Source: Inia geoffrensis (Eukaryota; Chordata; Mammalia; Artiodactyla; Iniidae). Taken from it: a stretch of DNA of 64,000 bases. Shown here piece by piece: positions 11,701-22,674 of this stretch; positions within the stretch are counted from its first letter, which is position 1; each line of letters begins with the position of its first letter. The notes below the pieces were generated by a model. That model was given only the letters and a program-made list of their open reading frames with translations. It was not told the DNA's origin and did not search any database. Location of the stretch: contig CM070919.1 in NCBI GenBank assembly GCA_036417435.1, forward strand, positions 32,728,318 through 32,792,317. The letters run 5' to 3'. The translations under genes and the position numbers were made by a program.

Positions 11701-12689
11701 CATTGCCATTCAAAAAAAAAAAAAGTCATCCAAGACAAGTATTATCACACAGTCTAGTATTCAAAGAAGAAAATGAGATAAGCATACCCTGAAATACTGG
11801 TTGAACTCATCAAGAATACTGTGATGTCATCCTACTGATGTACTGAAATATGACAGGGGAGATACAAGAACCCAAACCTGTGTGAGTGGCAGACTTTGAT
11901 ATCTACTGACTAGTGCAGCCTGATGACAAAAGCTATGTAAATATGCCATTAGTTCCACTTAGCAGAATATAAATGTACAATTGTACTCATCACATTGAAG
12001 ATTTTGATTGTAATCATTTTGTGATATATGCTAATGAGTTTTACCTATTTCTTGTGTTCTATTCTGAAATTTTAAATATGCTTCAATAATGAAAAGACAG
12101 TTGCACATAAACAAAAATCTTAATGCTAAACTATAGAACTACAGCATCTCAGTACAGATGATTAGGTGAAAGTGAAAAGGAGAGGAAGCCTGACCTGCAT
12201 TTATTCATTGTTGTATCCTTAGCCTAGCACAGTGCCACATGAATGAAGGCAGTGGTTATAAACCAGGACAGTTCGTTGAAAAATGAATAATGTTATAAGA
12301 ATCACACATTGAAAAAGGACAGTTTTCTTATCATACAGAAGATTTTTGTGATACCAATTCCAAACAAAAGTAGTCAGATAAACATTGTCACCCGTGACAC
12401 CCAGACCTTGGGGCATCACAATTACCCCAAGAACCATAATTACTCTTAGGCTAATTGATCTTAAATATGAAAAAATGTCCACCAAAGAGGAATTATTCAA
12501 TATTGATAGATTAGAACACTGAGAATTCATTTATGTTCACGTACGTTTCCACCTTCATTTTTTAAGTCATTTAACAACTATATTCAGTAATAATTATAAA
12601 AACATTTATTAATCTCACACATCACATTGCTTTGATACTGCCTCTTCTGTCTGCCTCATATACATTTAAGAACTGTTGTGATTACGTTG

Positions 12690-12860
12690 CTTCACCTGGA
12701 TAATCCAGGTGACTGTCCTATTTAAAGGTCAGCTGATGTAGCAATGGACGTTCATCAACTGCCTTAATCTAACTTGCCACATAATTAAACATATTCACAA
12801 ATTTGGGGGATTAGAACTTAGATATCTTTAGGAAGCCATTATTCTGCCTTCCATAATATA
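12690..12860 (+). mobile_element. Possible ancient LTR or LTR-like relic
   Basis: Motifs aaggtcagctgatgtagcaa, cacataattaaacatattca and gccattattctgccttcc resemble the 3' part of old MaLR/ERVL LTRs as I remember them. A short inverted repeat, tcacctgga/tccaggtga, lies at about 12691-12711. The assignment is weak. The stretch 11700-12690 holds nothing else I recognise, apart from a faint L2-like motif near 12190-12245. Confidence 0.3.
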
Positions 12861-13250
12861 TATTAAAATAAGAAAATACGTTTTCTGTTTTATTTAAATA
12901 GTCATTTATAATTTAAGCTGTGTTTTATTCCTTCATGTAGATCAGGGCTTCCATCTAGTACCACTGTCCTTTAGTACTGAGAGGTCTTTGAACATTGCTC
13001 ATATTGCTAGTCTCCTGGAATACGACTCTCTCAGATTTTTGAGGTTATGAAGATACATTTATTTTACATTTTTGAAGGATATTTTTATTGGTTATAGAAT
13101 TCTAAATTGGCAAGTGCTTGTTAGTTTATTTGTTCTTTCTCGCATCACTTAAAAATGACATTCTTCCATCTTCTGGCCTCCATTGTTTCTGAAGGAGATC
13201 GTCTATCATTTGTGTCACCTATCCCCTGTATGCAGTGTCTCTATTCTCTA

Positions 13251-13466
13251 CTTTTTTTTTTTTTTTTTTTTTTTTCCAGTACGCGGGCCTCTCACTGTTG
13301 TGGCCCCTCCCGTTGCGGAGCACAGGCTCCGGACGCGCAGGCTCAGCGGCCATGGCTCACGGGCCCAGCCGCTCCGCGGCATGTGGGATCTTCCCGGACC
13401 GGTGCACGAACCCGCGTCCCCTGCATCGGCAGGCGGACTCTCAACCACTGCGCCACCAGGGAAGCC
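13251..13466 (-). mobile_element. Short cetacean tRNA-derived SINE, minus strand
   Basis: Complete copy with a T-run at 13251-13276, body, and tRNA head ending gggaagccc. TSD ctctattctctactttt is exact at 13239-13255 and 13467-13483. It sits in the old LINE and is the left arm of an inverted SINE pair with the copy at 13652. Confidence 0.94.
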
Positions 13467-13651
13467 CTCTATTCTCTACTTTTAATGTTTTAAAAATTAG
13501 TTTTTTGGAAATTTCAATTAAGTGATGCCTAAGTATGATTTTCTTTTGCCTTTTTACAATTTTGGGGCTTCCATGACCTTTTAGATTTGTGGCTTGATGC
13601 TTTTCATCAGTTTTAGGTATTTCTGACATTAGCTCTTCAAAAATGTTCTCC

Positions 13652-13860
13652 GGGCTTCCCTGGTGGCGCAGTGGTTGAGGGTCCGCCTGCCGATGCAGGG
13701 GACACGGGTTCATGCACCGGTCCGGGAAGATCCCACATGCCGTGGGGCGGCTGGGCCCGTGAGCCATGGCCACTGAGCCTGCACGTCGGAGCCTGTGCTC
13801 CGCAACAGGAGAGGCCACAACAGTGAGAGGCCCGCGTACTGGAAAAAAAAAAAAAAAAAA
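13652..13860 (+). mobile_element. Short cetacean tRNA-derived SINE, plus strand
   Basis: Complete copy. The A-box-like tggcgcagtggt is at 13664-13675 and the B-box-like gggttcatgcac at 13705-13716, followed by the body and an A18 tail. The flank aaaatgttctcc before it and aaaaattctcc after it make an imperfect TSD of about 12 bp. It is opposite in orientation to the copy at 13251. Confidence 0.93.
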
Positions 13861-15119
13861 TTCTCCATGTTCTCTCTCCTCTTCATCTGGTTCTCCAATT
13901 ATACATGTTAATTCCACAAATCTTTGAAGCTGGGCTTATTTAACCTGTTTGTATGTGTGTGCTTTCAGTTTATGTATTTTTTGCTGACACTCTGTGAGAT
14001 TATGATGAAATCCAATGAAATGTTTATTTGTAGTATTTGCATTTTTCTTTTTTTATATATAATTTTATATAGAAATTTTCTGTTGATACTCCCTGGCTTT
14101 TTTCCTAGCTCCTCTAACATAGTTATTCTAATTCTCTTAGAGTCCTTGTCTGCTGGTTCCTACTTCTGGGGCATCTGTGGGTCTGCTCCCCTTGTTATCT
14201 TCCCCCTTGATTATGAATCATTTTTCTGCTTCTTGTCTCATAATTACCAATTGCATTCCTGCCACTATATATGTAAAATAACAGTAAGAACGAAAGGAAA
14301 TAATATTCACCCAAGAAAGGGGGGCATGCCTCATCTCCACCACAGGTGTTTTCTACACCACACAGACTGCTGGTGTAGCAGCTCAGCTAGTCCAGTCGGT
14401 AGCTGAAGTATTTCTGGACTTTGTCAGAACTTTAGTTAGGCTCAGTTTGCCGCTGGATTTCACTATTTTCAGGGCAGGGTTTGGACTTTTTCTTCAGCAG
14501 AGCTTGGGATCTGAGTTATTGGCACAACTTTAGATGTCTGTGCTTTAGAGGCCAGTCACAAGTTTTCCAAACCAGGTTGATTTCTCTCTGCTCTAGAGAG
14601 CAGTTGCTAGGTTTCGGATCACTAGGTATTTCTCTTTGCTCTTCAACCTGAGTCTCTGTTCTACCCCCAGGCATTAGGAATTGCAGTGTACGTGGTGGAA
14701 GCCCTTATTGTACCTCCACGCAAGATGGACGCCTCGTCCACCTGTAGGTGATGTGGCTCAGCTTTGATGCTCTCCCATCACTGTTAGTAGGCTGTTGATG
14801 TGCACTCAGGAAGACCCTTTGTGCCTTTGGGGAGGGGTTACAGTACTGACTTTCAGTTCTTCCCCACCCTCACCTTACCCCATGCCTACAGCAAAGGTTC
14901 TGTGGGAACGAATTGGTGGCTAGGGACAGACTCTGTTTCTATTTTGAGTTTGAGTTCATCATACAAGCCACATGCAGCCGTTAACAGGTCATTAAAAGTG
15001 CGTCTGGCTTTCCTTACCCCAAAATCTATGTCAGGTTTGTTCTTTCTCCCACCATTCCTCTAGGACTGAGGCCAGCCTTGTGTCTTGTTTATTTCTGCAT
15101 TTCAATTTCTTGACATCCA

Positions 15120-18100
15120 AAATCTCTGATGGTTTTTAAAACTGATCTTACAGCTTTTCCCAAATATTCTTGTCGTTAGTTTGGGAATTATGTTCTGTTG
15201 GGAGTGTCTGCATTTTAACTGAAAGCAAAAATGCCCTTTGGTAAAATTTTCATTTTGTCTTTGTTGACTTATCAGAGCAGTTCTGAAAAAAATGTTATTG
15301 CTATTAAAATTAAAAATAGGTCTAATTCTCCTTCATATTCTATTCTATTCTGTGTACATTAGTAGCTGGAAATACAGCAATGGTTCACTGCTTTTATTTC
15401 CAAAATGACACTATTTACTGTTAAATTTGATCAATTTAATGTCACCTTTTTTGATGTTTAGCCCATTTTGCTTTGCGTATTCCATTTACGTATCAACATA
15501 GCTACAATGTGCAAAATAGTGGGTGTAAACTTTGCACACCTTATTAATAATGAATATATAAATCAGCTTATGGACATGTACTAACATCTGTGGAAGATGC
15601 TACCAGGTGGCAATGCTCACGTGTAAATATCTATAGTACCTAATTACAGCCCTGCAATGTCACGGTGTAGAAAATCATTAGGGCTCCAAGACAATATATG
15701 CCTTGATAAAAATAGCCAAGCATTATTAGTAAATTGTCTTCTATTAGAGGAGTGTGAACTTGAAAATGCCAAAGAAGAATTAAAATATATTTATACATTA
15801 TCCTGTGTGATAAAATTATTTAAGGAGACAGAAAAATACATGTGGTTGATTAAGATGATAGAAATAATTAGATGGGAATTCAGAGAAAAGTAAATCAGAT
15901 AGACAAAGTTAAATCACAATATAAAATGAGCTACTATACTCATTTTGTCATATGGCAAATAAGTGGAACTCTGGGCTGTCTAGTGTTTCACTGTGTCAGC
16001 AAGGTTTTTACTTGTAATTAGCGTGGCAGAAGTTATGCATTTAGATTACATCATACTTGGGAAATTGTTTTAATTCCTGGAGCTTCAGATGTTTCCTGGG
16101 AAGACAGGTGATTTTTAAGACTGTCCCTCCCAGCCACAGGGTTTTTGCTTAATCTCCCATTAAGTTCCCAAGGACTGGTGTCTGATCAGTTACTCTTATT
16201 ATGTAGCCCTCTCTGAGAGAGGCTTCAATAATTCCTCAAATACTGGGCAACAGCCTAGAGAAGGAAGCCTCCTAAATGTCGGCTTTCTTACCCAGACCTC
16301 GCCAGCCAAGCTTGGACTGTCCACGGGAGATGTTTCCCTGAGCTCTTGAAATGGAGTGTCAACCAGCGTCTTTCCCTTCATACTTGTCACCCTCACTGAT
16401 GCTCCAGGGGGGTCTCATCTCTCTTACTGACAAGAGTGATTAAGATGAGAATACGAATTATTTCACAAGGATGGAATCTCCATGTTCTCCCAACATTTCA
16501 GGTGATAAATCCATCCTCCAACTTGTCCATAATTAGAAAGAATGCCTTTGATTTATATTTTGTCCCCTCCCAGAGAACTTCATGTTAAGGATTTATTCCA
16601 CTTCTCTCTATAGCCTCTCAAACTCTAGAGCATCGTGTTGGGTATGGGGAAGAGCACGTGTTGTTGTTGTTGTTGTAGTTGTTGTTCACTAGTCTTTTTC
16701 TCTCTCTGCCCTTCATCTCCAGAATCTTCTCAAAGATTCTCTCATTTCTTCCAGCCAAAACTCAACAAGTCTGTTAAAAACCACTGATACAACTTGATTC
16801 TTCAATCCCTCCATCTTCAGGTATTAGAAATACGTGGATCAGCTAAAAGTCTCTCCAGAATAACCCGGAATGATAGAACTTCCTCAGTGTTGAAAGTCCC
16901 AAACCCAGTGTTCCTTGTGGATTCTTGGAATTTCTCTACAAATATTCCTCCCAACACCACAATAGAACTTCTCATGTTCTCTCGTTTATTCTGAATTTAC
17001 ACATTCAGACCAATTTGATTATGCTTTTATGGCAACATCTCCCAATTTTTACAAGGGAGTTCTGTTCCTAACCTTGACTCTCAAGTTATTTTGATGGAAA
17101 ATTTCTCTTGCTGATTCAGCTAAGCAATCCATAAAACTACACGGTTACTTTGTTATCAGAAAGAGCTCTGATCATCATTTCCACTCTCGAGCAACATTCT
17201 GGCCTCAACAATTTAAAAGAGTATAGGCTAGCTTGTGATCCTAAAGGGAGAGAAGCACACAGTGCTTGTCAACCAATTTTAAAAGAAAGATTTCAGATTC
17301 GCACATTAGTCTGAAATGCTTTCCACTTCCTCCTTAAAGGCTTAACATTAGGACTGACTTTAATACCTGAAAAAAAAAAACCATGATCCGTTCCAACTGG
17401 TCATTATCCATCACTCTCATATATGTACACTCGGAGTACGTAAATGTAGCATGCCTGGGAGTTACTGGAAGTGAGTTCATGGGGGTGTTTCTTCTACTGC
17501 TTATTTTTATGTTTAAAAAAGAGCTAAGGCTATAGCTGCCGTTTATTGTGAGAACTTCATACAAGAAATCACTGTTCTTTTTCCTCTCTTGCCAACCTTA
17601 AGTCCTTAATAGCAAACCTTACTCTGTCAAGTTTTATTGTGGTAAAATAAACTTTGCTTCGTTTTTTCCTCCAAAATTTCAAGACAATAAAATGAGTGTA
17701 GTGCTATTTAGGCAGTGAAGAAAGAAACATAATGTTGAGCTGCACCCTGAAGACACTTCTTGTGTATTATAATGCTTTTTATCCACAGATGTTAGTTGAA
17801 AATTGATATAATGATGTTTCTTGTAAGTCTACCAGAAACAAAACAAAAAACATTTTAAAAGTAGAATAGATGTAATTGTATGTGATAAATGAGCCTGGTG
17901 GAATTGTACTAGAAGCCCATAGGGAATAATTATCTATCAGTGGCACCTGCAGAGGGATTATAAGCAGCTGCAGAATTTGATTTTTGAACAAAAAAAATAG
18001 AAAAAATAACTTAAAGACTGGTATTAAGAATTGAGAAGGGAGAGAACAGAACAGAATATAGAATGAGAAGAAGAGGGTTTGAACTGGGATTTCAATCCAA

Positions 18101-18120
18101 AGATAATAAGGTGAAACACA
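15120..18120. other. Unique sequence with a (TTG)n tract, otherwise nothing recognised
   Basis: Three kilobases of AT-rich DNA. A (TTG)n microsatellite with one interruption lies at 16660-16687. Open frames of 65-90 codons (for example 15657-15893 and 17334-17564) have no known domain. No splice-framed exon candidate convinced me. Confidence 0.5.
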
Positions 18121-18127
18121 GCCAGAT

Positions 18128-18129
<2 letters not shown>

Positions 18130-18169
<40 letters not shown>
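18130..18169. repeat. (AT)n microsatellite abutting a SINE tail
   Basis: About twenty AT units run straight into the T32 tail of the SINE at 18170. The right flank of that SINE reads ccagatatacattttt, while the left flank reads ccagatagatatat, so the array appears to have grown out of the left TSD copy. Confidence 0.95.
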
Positions 18170-18200
<31 letters not shown>

Positions 18201-18396
18201 CTTTGAGATACGCGGGCCTCTCACTGTTGCGGCCTCTCCCGCTGCGGAGCACAGGCTCCGGACGCGCAGGCTCAGCGGCCATGGCTCACGGGCCCAGCCG
18301 CTCCGCGGCATGTGGGATCTTCCCGGACCGGGGCACGAACCCGCGTCCCCCGCATCGGCAGGTGGACTCTCAACCACTGCGCCACCAGGGAAGCCC
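18170..18396 (-). mobile_element. Short cetacean tRNA-derived SINE, minus strand
   Basis: Complete copy with a very long T-run (18169-18200), body and tRNA head ending gggaagccc. The right TSD ccagatatacattttt begins at 18396; the left copy has expanded into the AT array. CpG sites in the body are largely kept, which suggests limited age. Confidence 0.93.
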
Positions 18397-18544
18397 CAGA
18401 TATACATTTTTAAAAATTATTATGGAGGAATGTACAGGGCCAATTAGGAGAGAGGTAGGAAAGTTCAGACTCAAAATGTTTCTCACATTTAGGAATGTAA
18501 AAGTATCTAAATTCAGAAATCGGTAATAAAAAGTATATAAGCTC

Positions 18545-18725
18545 TGAAGACAAAGGTAACTTCCACTCCCTGCCCTGTCACCTACAAGCTGTATGGTCTT
18601 TCAAAGTTATCTGATGTTTCTGATCATTTGTTTACATAATCATGTTGTGAAGATCAAGTGAATTTGCCTTTGCTTTATACTTTGGACAGAGCTTAGTGGC
18701 TATTAGGTACTTACGAAATGTGGAT
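18545..18725 (+). mobile_element. MIR-like SINE relic
   Basis: Order of motifs fits MIR in the sense direction: cacctacaagctgtatggtc near the core, then gttgtgaagatcaagtgaat, then gcttagtggctattaggtac. Diverged; ends approximate. Confidence 0.6.
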
Positions 18726-18787
18726 TCTCATTTACCCCTTTAATTGTGAGTAATTTCACAAAGCTTTAAAAAGTCTTTTCTTGAATA

Positions 18788-19310
18788 TAGACTGTCAGCT
18801 CTTGTTATTCAAGGTAGTTCTGTAAAGTGGCTGTGGACACTGGATGAGCGAATACTGAACCATTGCTCCTTGTGGGGGATGCAGAGTTAGGTTCCTGCGA
18901 GACTCGGGTTACGTTTTCATCAACCTATCCAGACATGGCCTTGTTTTATAAAATGTATTGTCAATTTGTTAATTCATACCTAGAGGAAGCCTGCCTAGCC
19001 CATGCATTCTCTCCATAAGGCACATCACAGCCTTCTTATCTTTACAAACACGAGACAGCACCTTAGTACTACACCTGGGGGCCATTTTAAATATAAAATC
19101 ACCAATATAAGGCACAAAAATTTGAAAAATGTGGCCCTACATGTACTACAAAAAGGACACTTGTTTATAGTGTGAGCTCTGAAATGAGAAGGCTGAGTGT
19201 CCCCTTGCCTGATCTCACTTGGGAACAGGCTCATTGGGTGACTCAAATATTTTACCACTCAGTACACGTCCACAAATAACCACAAAAGTGCTGTGAGTAT
19301 TGATTTTGGA
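18788..19310 (+). mobile_element. Probable non-autonomous DNA transposon relic (Tigger-like?)
   Basis: Several blocks recall a pogo/Tigger-type or related DNA element: cttgttattcaaggtagttc, gcgaatactgaaccattgct, ttaggttcctgcgag, tgggggccattttaaatata and ttgggtgactcaaat. No transposase frame is present; a 77-codon frame at 19025-19258 on the minus strand is chance. I am sure of a repeat-like character but not of the family name. Confidence 0.45.
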
Positions 19311-20190
19311 TAGACATTTTTTTTCTCAAATGAGAAAATTACAGAGGAAAAAAAAATGGAAAGCATTTTGTAAACCTGTTTTCATATATATATTTACACA
19401 TTCGTTTTCATTGTTGTTGAGGCTTCAGAGTTAAAAATGGCCTCAGCCTCTTTAGAACTCTGAGGGCCTGAAGAGGGTGGCCGCTATCACCGAGAAGAGT
19501 GGTGGGGATTTTCAGAAATGTTGTCAAATTAGTCTCACTGATAGGAAAGTGAGTGATTTAAGTGAGTTACGTGAAAATTAAGAGTTAGAGGTTCTTATGC
19601 TGGCTGTAAAAACAAAATATTAATTACAACAAAAATAATTGAAAAGTAAATTATATCAACAGGAAAATACTGAATCCCTACTGAGAAACTAGCATTGGCA
19701 TAAATGTTGAAGTAGAGGCCAAAAGACAAATTATTTCCTCTCTGTAGGAATTGGGAACGCTGTGATGGCGGATTATACTGGGATGTGTTTAAGTTGGACT
19801 CTTTTTCTGGTATAGCCTCATCCCATGAGGCTATCACAGGATGCACCTTTCCCCTAAACCGTGCTACAATACTCTTCGTGAAACTATGTTGGCTGAGTTG
19901 CTCTCTCATGTTTTTCCACACCTGAATCATCAAGAACAGTTTGATTCCTAAGAGGAATGCACCTACTCAATGGTGGCTTTCCTAAGAACCTCTTTAGAGT
20001 GTGCGTGTAGCCCACGACTGAGGGTCACTGTTCTTAGAAAAAGGAGAAGAGAAACCAACAGCTCAAACATAACCCTTCCCACCTCACTCAGATCCCTTCA
20101 GTCTCATCTGTGCTATAATTGAACCCTCTACACACTTTGATTGTTGCACTTCTCACCCTTTTTCTCATTCTATCACGGACTCCACTGTCT
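19310..20190. other. Unique sequence, no recognised feature
   Basis: No gene or repeat seen. A 112-codon open frame at 19595-19933 on the minus strand has no recognisable domain. Confidence 0.5.
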
Positions 20191-20194
20191 GCTG

Positions 20195-20292
20195 TCCACT
20201 TCTCTTTGAAAACAGAGACTGTGTCTTATTCATTAATGTAGTTATGGTCTTTAGCACTATGCTTGATACAGTGAAAGTTCTCAAAGAAGTCT
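20195..20292 (+). mobile_element. L2-like 3' end relic
   Basis: The order gagactgtgtcttattcatt, tttagcactatgcttgatac, agtgaaagttctcaaagaag parallels the L2 3' terminal consensus (a 'main use is in small trial' type end: gggactttgtctt, cagtgcctggcaca, gtgctcaataaa). Short and diverged. Confidence 0.5.
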
Positions 20293-20299
20293 GTTAGAC

Positions 20300-22110
20300 A
20301 GGTGTAGGAGGGGATCTGCAAAGAGCCAGGACTGACAGATAAGCCAGTGTCTGTAATGACAGGGTGAGCGAGGCACACTGGCTGTCACGCAAAGAGCAGG
20401 GCATCTGTGTCCCTCCGTGCAGTGAAGTCAGCCTGGCCGCCCTTCCCCCGTGTCCTCCTTAGGGACACCGTTTCAGTTTTCGTTCAGAAACAGTATTATC
20501 TCTACATCATTCTATTTATATAAGGTTAGGTTTCTGATATCTCCGTTTTCATGCCCTTTCCTTTATAGAGGGGAGGAACATAAAGGAAGGTGGGTTCTTT
20601 TTAGATCCCTTTCTGATTATTATCATTAATTTCAGTCTTTCACATCACACAAGAGATCTCTTCCTGCCATGGTTTTCAGTTTGTTGGCAGATTAGTCTTT
20701 TTGACCCATGTGTAGTTAGTTTTTCTCAACCCGAACTAAGTTTGAGTCCCTTGGAGCAGCCCAAACCGGTGTTAGTGTTACAGCACTGCTCTGCTGTGAC
20801 ATCTTGGGTCAGGGCACTGTGCTTTCAGCACACCTAATAGTTGAATCTTTTCTATCTGTTCAGTTCTCCTCTTGTTATCTTTAAGAAACAGAGGGATGGG
20901 AATAATATGGATTTAGGACACCCAGCTTAAATTGCAGTCTGTCTTCTGACAAATACCCACGCTGTGGTGTCAGACCCAGGTTGCACTGGCATGTGTGATG
21001 GAGGGTTTTGCCTCTTGAACGTGGCTTCTGTTTGGCAAGGAAAGCTGTAACGGTCATTGACGAAGGAAGCCTGGGGACCTGGCAACCTTTAGATCAAGCT
21101 TGTTTCAAGTGACAGTGGCCTGAGTTACGGGAACAGAGGAGCCTGGCACACCCGGAGGAAGAGCAGGACAGTTTTAAAAGCGGTGGGCTTGCCCACTGCC
21201 TCCCTGTTGCCTAGAGCAGTCTTGTGCCTTGGTTTCAGCTGAAGTTGAGTGATGTGAACTATTTTGCTGCTTAAGAAAGTGACCTCTAGGTATCATGGAT
21301 TAAGAAGGCAAATAGTTGGAATAAAACACTTGCACAAGCCAAAAAAAAAAAAAGTAGGTCAAATAGATACTTAATTGCTGAACTCTACACAGGTACATAG
21401 GTTTCTGCATGTGTATGTGTAGATATGTGTTTGTGTGTATATTGAATCCAAAGAATGTGGCCAAGGAGCATACATGAATGAAGAAGGTGAAAAGTACCTG
21501 ATGTCGACCCAATCAAAAGAGGGTGACTTCTAGAAGTAACGAAACGAAGTAAAAGTTGTATAATAAATTCACTATTTGCTATTTGTCATTACCGGCCAGA
21601 AATATTACAACACTTCAGTGTATGAATTCAGAACTGTCCTACAGATCTATAAATTAATCACCAATAGTCAATTCCATTACTTTGCATTATTTGGAAATGG
21701 TATCAATGTAATGAAGTACTGTAATATGCTGTACATAAATACGAGTTTCCCACAGATGGTCCACAGTCCTTTTTTGATATTTCATACATTTCTGGATGTT
21801 GCAATGCCTCACAGTTATATTCTAAACCTCAGTTTTAAGCATATCTTCCTTATAAACGTAGAAGGTTACACAGGAAAACAGGCCGATTTTAGCTAACTGC
21901 CTTACTACTGCCTTATTTTTGCCTTTTTATATTAAAAATTAATATAAGCATATTTTAAAACATATTATTCTGCTTAAAATTAGGTTCACACCAAGAACTT
22001 ATTGGTATTGTATTTATTGATAATTGATAATATTGTTTTTAAAACTTCATTTTGTATTTTCAAACTTCAACAACTTAAGGTGGAAGTTCAAGTCATTGAT
22101 TTGAGTTCTT
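20300..22110. other. Unique sequence, locally GC-richer, no recognised feature
   Basis: 20300-21250 is noticeably richer in G and C than its surroundings, but I found no exon, CpG cluster or repeat in it. 21260-22110 is AT-rich with several meaningless open frames (up to 106 codons at 21576-21896). Confidence 0.5.
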
Positions 22111-22114
22111 CACT

Positions 22115-22116
<2 letters not shown>

Positions 22117-22158
<42 letters not shown>
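22117..22158. repeat. (GT)21 microsatellite
   Basis: Twenty-one perfect GT units, immediately left of an old L1 fragment. Confidence 0.97.
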
Positions 22159-22160
<2 letters not shown>

Positions 22161-22174
22161 TCAAAGTTTTAAAT

Positions 22175-22525
22175 TTCCTTCTAAACTCTAGCTGTGTCCC
22201 AGAGATTTTTAATTTGTTCACTTGAAATGTTTTCTGATTTCTCTTGTGGTTTATTCTTTGACGCATATTCCATCTGAACCATGTTGTTTAATTTTTCCCA
22301 CATGTGGGCATTTCCTGGATTACTTTCTGTAATTGATTTCTAATTCATTTTCCCTTGTGGTCAGAAAACACACTGTGTGATTTCATTCCTCTTACAATGA
22401 TTTGCTTCAGTACTATGGCACAGAATATGGTCTATGCGACTGTTCATGAGCATTTGAAAAGAGTATGTATTCTGCTGCCATTGGGTGTAGTGCTCCATAA
22501 ATATGAATTAGCTTAGCCTGGTTGA
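22175..22525 (-). mobile_element. Old L1 ORF2 fragment, minus strand
   Basis: On the minus strand this matches the endonuclease-to-linker region of ORF2. Plus-strand landmarks are ttgtggtcagaaaacacact, tatggtctatgcgactgttc, agagtatgtattctgctgcc and gctccataaatatgaatta. These are the same landmarks as in the L1 at 6142-6363, with more divergence. Frames are broken. Confidence 0.8.
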
Positions 22526-22589
22526 CGGGGACCAGCTGTGGAGCTTGGGGTAGGGCTGGGAGTGTTGACTGAAGAGGTGCTTGAGAAGA

Positions 22590-22672
22590 CTTTGAGGTGG
22601 AAGATGTTCTATATCTTGATTGGGTGAATTTTATCATAATAAATTACACTTCGATAAAGCTGATTTAAAGCA
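22590..22672 (+). mobile_element. Old L1 3' terminal fragment
   Basis: gttctatatcttgattggg, then gtgaattttatcataataaa and acttcgataaagctgattt resemble the last ~80 bp of L1MC/L1MD-type elements, sense strand. It is in opposite orientation to the fragment just left of it, so the two are separate. Confidence 0.5.
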
Positions 22673-22674
22673 CA

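Larger units (their letters stand above)
13050..15115 (-). mobile_element. Old LINE (HAL1/L1M-like) ORF1 region, minus strand, split by two SINEs
   Basis: Between and around the two SINEs the sequence follows the antisense of an old L1/HAL1 ORF1 and leader: ttctggcctccattgtttct, gatgcttttcatcagtttta, atctggttctccaattatac, tggggcatctgtgggtctgc and gttatcttcccccttgatta. The right part (14330-15110) is GC-richer leader-type sequence. No long frame survives in the sense direction. Ends are approximate because divergence is high. Confidence 0.6.

Noticed and set aside
13652..13730. tRNA-like sequence with A-box and B-box
   Set aside because: This is the tRNA-derived head of a SINE. It has no complete cloverleaf or acceptor end, and the same head occurs eleven times.
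13441..13917. 158-codon minus-strand frame
   Set aside because: It bridges the inverted SINE pair and old LINE; the middle is SINE body also seen in frames at 578, 18203, 46356, 50597, 57272 and 59049.
17779..18282. 167-codon minus-strand frame with poly-Lys and alternating Ile-Tyr
   Set aside because: The poly-Lys is the SINE tail and the Ile-Tyr run is the AT microsatellite, so it is not a protein.
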